From Gemmobacter lanyuensis (GTDB lineage: Bacteria; Pseudomonadota; Alphaproteobacteria; Rhodobacterales; Rhodobacteraceae), in the NCBI RefSeq assembly GCF_014652355.1, contig NZ_BMYQ01000010.1, positions 62,001 to 126,000 on the forward strand: a stretch of 64,000 nucleotides of DNA, read 5' to 3'. How positions within the stretch are numbered: position 1 is the first letter of the stretch; every line of letters starts with the position of its first letter. The notes beneath the pieces are model-generated. The model was given only the letters and a program-made list of their open reading frames with translations. It was not told the origin of the DNA and ran no database searches. Of the stretch, positions 60,848-64,000 are shown piece after piece. Both the position numbers and the translations under genes were made by a program.

Positions 60848-61175
60848 GGCCGTCTCCTTGGGTGCAAAAATAGACTACCATATAGGTCGTGATTTTAATT
60901 CCAAAGATGCACCCGGAAAGAGAACAGGCATTCTCTGGCACCCCCGCCCTGCAGGATTGTGCCGGTCGTGACAGGGTTTTGGGGCCACGGGAAACCACCC
61001 ATCCCTCCACCGGTCTGCTGTCTTGTCGCGTAGCAGAGGGGAAAGATTTCATCGTAGGATCAAGGTCAAAGGGGGGATGCGTTCCTCTTTCATCCCTGAA
61101 TTTGGAATGGAGCGCGGCGCAGTTTTGAGGGCATGATAAAAGACGACAAGATAAATCGAGATAAGGTGCCTGCCC
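60848..61175. other. Divergent intergenic region
   Basis: No gene is supported. The left end (60865-60905) is AT-rich and carries an imperfect inverted repeat GACC-N8-AGTC at about 60875-60890, a possible operator for the flavoprotein unit. The right end (61130-61175) has an AT-rich stretch followed by AAGGTG before the FMN reductase start. I see no clear riboswitch. Confidence 0.45.
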
Positions 61176-61739
61176 ATGACCCGTTCCCTCATCGGACTGT
61201 CCGGAAACCTTGAACGCCCGTCCAAAACGCGGGCGCTGGTCCAGACCATTGTCGCCACAGCCGCCGACCGTTTCGAAGCGGCGGGGGCGGTCTATGATCT
61301 GGCGGATTTCGGCCCCTCGCTCGGCACCGCGCGGCGGGTTGAGGACCTGGCCGCGACGGCACGCGCCGCGTTGGAGGTGATCCTTTCGGCCGATGCGCTG
61401 GTGGTGGCAAGCCCGGTCTACAAGGGCAGTTACACCGGCCTTTTCAAACATCTGATCGACCTGATCGACCCGGCCGCGCTGCAAGGCAAGCCCGTGTTGC
61501 TTGCCGCAACGGGCGGCGGGGATCGGCACGCGCTGGTGATCGAACATCAGCTGCGCCCGCTCTTTGGCTTTTTCGAGGCGCAGACCCTGCCGACCGGCGT
61601 CTATGCCGCCGACCGGGATTTTGCCGGGGGTCAGCCCGCGGCACCGGCGCTGCTCGATCGTCTGGGCCGGGCCATTGACCAGCTATCGCCTGTCTTTGCG
61701 CGCCGCGTCTCGCCCCGCCCGCTTGAGCTGAGCGCGTGA
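61176..61739 (+). CDS. NAD(P)H-dependent FMN reductase (SsuE/MsuE-like)
   Basis: A 187-residue flavodoxin-fold reductase. GLSGNLERPSKTRALVQTIV is the FMN phosphate loop near 8-27, ADALVVASPVYKGSYTGLFKHLIDLID near 72-98 is the SPVYxGSxTG signature of SsuE/MsuE, and LLAATGGGDRHALVIEHQLRPLF follows. It supplies reduced FMN to the luciferase-like monooxygenase encoded next. AAGGTG lies 7 bases before its ATG. Confidence 0.9.
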   Translation: MTRSLIGLSGNLERPSKTRALVQTIVATAADRFEAAGAVYDLADFGPSLGTARRVEDLAATARAALEVILSADALVVASPVYKGSYTGLFKHLIDLIDPAALQGKPVLLAATGGGDRHALVIEHQLRPLFGFFEAQTLPTGVYAADRDFAGGQPAAPALLDRLGRAIDQLSPVFARRVSPRPLELSA

Positions 61740-61820
61740 CACACCATCACGGCCAACCCCTGACGCCGGTCCCCCGTGGACGGCGATCCCCCTTCCATGC
61801 CTGACGAAAGGACAAGACCC

Positions 61821-63173
61821 ATGACCCGCAAGATCCGCCTTGGCGCCTTCCTTCCCGGCGGCGGCCAGCATGTTGCCGCCTGGCGGCACCCGGACAGCCC
61901 CGCCGATGGGGCCACCAGTTTCGCCTTCCATGTTCAGCTAGCCCAAGAGGCGGAACGCGGCCTCTTTGACGCCTATTTCCTGGCCGATGGTCTTGCCGTC
62001 AGCTTTGGCGGCGGCATGGAGGGGGGCAATGCCAAGGTCGCGGGGTTTGAACCCGTGACGCTCTTCGCGGCGCTCGCCCCGCTCACCCGACATATCGGCT
62101 TTATCGCCACCGCCTCGACGACCTATGAAGAACCCTACAATCTGGCGCGCAAATTCGCCTCGCTGGATCTGATCTCGGACGGGCGGGCGGGGTGGAATGT
62201 CGTCACCACCGCGACCGAGGCTGCGGCGCAGAACTTCAACCTTGATCGCCAGCACCCCCATGCGGTCCGCTATGCCCGCGCGGCGGAACATGTCGAAGTG
62301 GTTCGCAAGCTTTGGGACAGTTTCGAGGATGACGCCTTCCTGCGCGACAAGGAAACGGGGCGCTTTTTCCACGAAGGCAAGCTGCACCTGACCGATCATC
62401 ACGGCGCACATTTCAAGGTGAAGGGGCCGCTCAATGTCTCACGCTCGCCCCAGGGGCATCCGGTGATCGTGCAGGCGGGCCAGTCCGAAGATGGGCGCGC
62501 CCTTGCGGCGGCGACGGCCGAGGTCATCTTCACCGCCCATCAGCGGCTGGAAACGGCGCAAGAGTTCTACCGCGACATCAAGGCCCGCGCGCGCGGGCTG
62601 GGGCGTGATCCGGCCCATGTGCTGATCATGCCCGGCGTTTCGCCCTTCGTGGGCCGCACGCTGGACGAGGCACGCGAGAAATATGACCGGCTCACCGGTC
62701 TGATCCTGCCCGAGGACGGCATTTCCCTGCTCAACGGGCTGACCGGCGGAACGCTGGACCTGCGGGGCCATGACCTTGACGGCCCGCTGCCGCCCGCCCC
62801 GCCGACGGAAGGGATGAAATCGCGTCAGGCGCTGATCCGGCAGATCGCGGATGAAAACAACTTCACCATCCGCCAGCTTTATCAGTGGGTTGCATCGGCC
62901 CGTGGGCATTTCACCCTGGTGGGCACCGCAGAGAGCATCGCCGATACCCTGCAGGAATGGTTCGAATCCGAAGCCGCGGATGGCTTCAATATCCTGCCGC
63001 CATGGTTGCCGACGGGTCTGACGGATTTCGTCGATCTGGTAATCCCCGAACTCCAGCGCCGGGGACTGTTCCGCACCGCCTATGAGGGCCGGACCCTGCG
63101 GGAAAATCTTGGCCTGCCCTTCCCGGCCAATCGTCATGCACAGGCCCGCGCTGCGGCCCGGGCAGCGGAGTAA
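61821..63173 (+). CDS. Luciferase-like FMN-dependent monooxygenase (NtaA/DszA family)
   Basis: A 450-residue flavin-dependent monooxygenase of the bacterial luciferase superfamily. RLGAFLPGGGQHVAAWRH, the DAYFLADGLAVSFGGG strand, TSTTYEEPYN-type segment ASTTYEEPYNLARKFASLDLISDGRAGWN, and SRSPQGHPVIVQAGQSEDGR are hallmarks of the NtaA/SnaA/DszA subgroup. It uses reduced FMN and oxygen to cleave C-N or C-S bonds; with an SsuC-type permease following, an organosulfur compound is the likelier substrate. The start at 61821 matches the usual family N-terminus. Confidence 0.88.
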   Translation: MTRKIRLGAFLPGGGQHVAAWRHPDSPADGATSFAFHVQLAQEAERGLFDAYFLADGLAVSFGGGMEGGNAKVAGFEPVTLFAALAPLTRHIGFIATASTTYEEPYNLARKFASLDLISDGRAGWNVVTTATEAAAQNFNLDRQHPHAVRYARAAEHVEVVRKLWDSFEDDAFLRDKETGRFFHEGKLHLTDHHGAHFKVKGPLNVSRSPQGHPVIVQAGQSEDGRALAAATAEVIFTAHQRLETAQEFYRDIKARARGLGRDPAHVLIMPGVSPFVGRTLDEAREKYDRLTGLILPEDGISLLNGLTGGTLDLRGHDLDGPLPPAPPTEGMKSRQALIRQIADENNFTIRQLYQWVASARGHFTLVGTAESIADTLQEWFESEAADGFNILPPWLPTGLTDFVDLVIPELQRRGLFRTAYEGRTLRENLGLPFPANRHAQARAAARAAE

Positions 63174-63177
63174 GGCC

Positions 63178-64000
63178 ATGACGCTGCAATCTCTCGATAC
63201 CCCGGACTTCGCCACCCCGCCCGCCCGCGCGATCCTTGCGCGGGCGGGGCAAGGGGCTCGCCGGGCCACGGCCCGCTATGGCCTGCTTTTGGGTTTCCTC
63301 GCGCTGTGGCAAGTGGGCAGCTCGGTGGGCTGGATCAATGCCACCGTCTTTCCGCCGCTGCACCTGATCCTTGGCGCGCTGTGGGAGGGGCTGTCCTCGG
63401 GCGCGCTGCTGGATGACATCGCCATCAGCCTGCAGCGGTCGGGCCTGGCCTTTGCGGCTGCCGTGGGCCTTGGCATCCCGCTGGGCCTGTTCATGGGGCA
63501 GATCCGGGCGGTGGAGCAGGCATTGGACCCGATCCTGCAAGTGTTTCGCCAGACCTCGGCCCTGGCGCTTTATCCGGTGTTCATCCTGCTGCTGGGGTTG
63601 GGTGAGCTGTCGAAGGTCTTTGTCATCTTCTGGGCCACCTTGTTCCCGGTGCTGCTGGCCACGATCGGCGGCGTCAAGGAAGTGGACCGCAAGCTGATCG
63701 AGATGGCGCGCAGCTATGGCGCCACGCGCCGGGCGGTGTTCCTGCGGGTCGTACTGCCTGCGGCGCTGCCATCGATCTTCGTGGGGCTGCGGCTTTCGGC
63801 GACCACGGCGCTGCTTCTGCTGATCGCGGCCGAGATGATCGGGGCGAACCGGGGTCTCGGGTTTCAGGTGATGAATGCGCAGTACAATTTCCAGATCCCG
63901 CTGATGTTTGCCGCAATCTTCCTGCTGGCCCTGTTCGGTTTGGCCGCGAACTTCGCGCTTGTGTCGGTGCAGCGGCGGCTCTGCCGCTGGGCCGATGCGG
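63178..64000 (+). CDS. Sulfonate/taurine-type ABC permease (cut by window end)
   Basis: At least 274 residues of an SsuC/TauC-type permease; no stop codon is reached before the right edge. About six hydrophobic segments are visible, and the EAA loop EMARSYGATRRAVFLRVVLPAALPSIFVGLRL that docks to the ATPase lies near 180-212. It begins 4 bp after the monooxygenase stop behind GGAGTAAGG, so uptake and oxygenolytic use of the same organosulfur or similar compound are encoded together. Confidence 0.9.
   Translation, partial: MTLQSLDTPDFATPPARAILARAGQGARRATARYGLLLGFLALWQVGSSVGWINATVFPPLHLILGALWEGLSSGALLDDIAISLQRSGLAFAAAVGLGIPLGLFMGQIRAVEQALDPILQVFRQTSALALYPVFILLLGLGELSKVFVIFWATLFPVLLATIGGVKEVDRKLIEMARSYGATRRAVFLRVVLPAALPSIFVGLRLSATTALLLLIAAEMIGANRGLGFQVMNAQYNFQIPLMFAAIFLLALFGLAANFALVSVQRRLCRWADA

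Noticed and set aside
59196-61547. 783-residue version of the flavoprotein
   Set aside because: Over 300 extra N-terminal residues would run through the coupled small gene and the promoter region and antisense to the FMN reductase start. The FAD motif starts about 24 residues after ATG 60602.
1-64000. tRNA, rRNA, CRISPR arrays, insertion sequences, integrase or attachment sites
   Set aside because: I looked for cloverleaf-like stretches, regularly spaced repeats and transposase or recombinase motifs and saw none. A tRNA or Rfam search by program would be more sensitive.

Overview
The window is GC-rich DNA with dense gene packing, many 1-4 bp gene overlaps and AT-rich promoter pockets. The protein families (single-domain sugar ABC ATPases, IolD/IolE/IolG, an IolR-like RpiR regulator, MocC/MocE-like proteins, an ArsJ/GAPDH pair and betaine-type demethylases) suggest an alphaproteobacterium, most likely Rhodobacteraceae. 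I saw no rRNA, tRNA, CRISPR array, transposase or phage gene. The window cuts through a P-type ATPase at the left edge and an ABC permease at the right edge.

Layout. 1-577: N-terminus of a cation P-type ATPase. 868-5721: minus-strand module 1, iolG followed by a sugar ABC transporter and a hydroxypyruvate-isomerase-like TIM barrel; a LacI regulator (5901-6914) is divergent, and the shared intergenic region carries two identical palindromic operators and a GGAA-N6-TTCC site. 7109-12063: arsenic resistance (ArsA; divergent ArsR-ArsC fusion, GAPDH, ArsJ). 12196-18322: module 2, ABC transporter, Gfo/Idh/MocA oxidoreductase, TIM-barrel isomerase and a sterol-desaturase-type membrane hydroxylase. 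18782-24948: six-gene catabolic operon (aldehyde dehydrogenase, HpcH-type aldolase, 2-hydroxyacid dehydrogenase, two Gfo/Idh/MocA oxidoreductases, IolI-like isomerase). 25058-28647: iolD, iolE and an SDR dehydrogenase, followed convergently by an iolR-like RpiR gene. 29768-38798: module 3, a second membrane hydroxylase, an ABC transporter with two permeases, Gfo/Idh/MocA, a MocC-like TIM barrel, a MocE-like Rieske ferredoxin, a hydroxypyruvate-isomerase-like paralogue and a PanB homologue; a LacI regulator is divergent. 40073-44569: glycine-betaine-type ABC transporter with an FAD amine oxidase. 45015-50724: DapA-like lyase, FAD oxidase, unassigned TIM barrel, cupin and FGGY kinase with a divergent GntR regulator. 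50728-59172: second GntR, FAD oxidase, aldehyde dehydrogenase, GMC oxidoreductase, ProC-like reductase, and a divergent trimethylamine-dehydrogenase-family enzyme with a DUF1330 protein. 59196-64000: flavoprotein and a small ORF, divergent from an FMN reductase, a luciferase-like monooxygenase and an SsuC-type permease, suggesting organosulfur use.

How they fit together. About 38 kb looks like a super-cluster for inositols and inositol-like polyols. Three parallel import modules each pair a periplasmic binding protein and a single-domain ATPase with an NAD-dependent polyol dehydrogenase and a TIM-barrel isomerase. Two of them add a membrane di-iron hydroxylase, and module 3 also has a Rieske ferredoxin. 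My main inference is that modules 2 and 3 take in substituted (for example O-methylated or aminated) inositols, oxygenate or demethylate them, and feed products to the inositol genes. The iolA, iolB and iolC genes are not in the window. The right-hand third looks devoted to betaine, methylamine and organosulfur nutrients.
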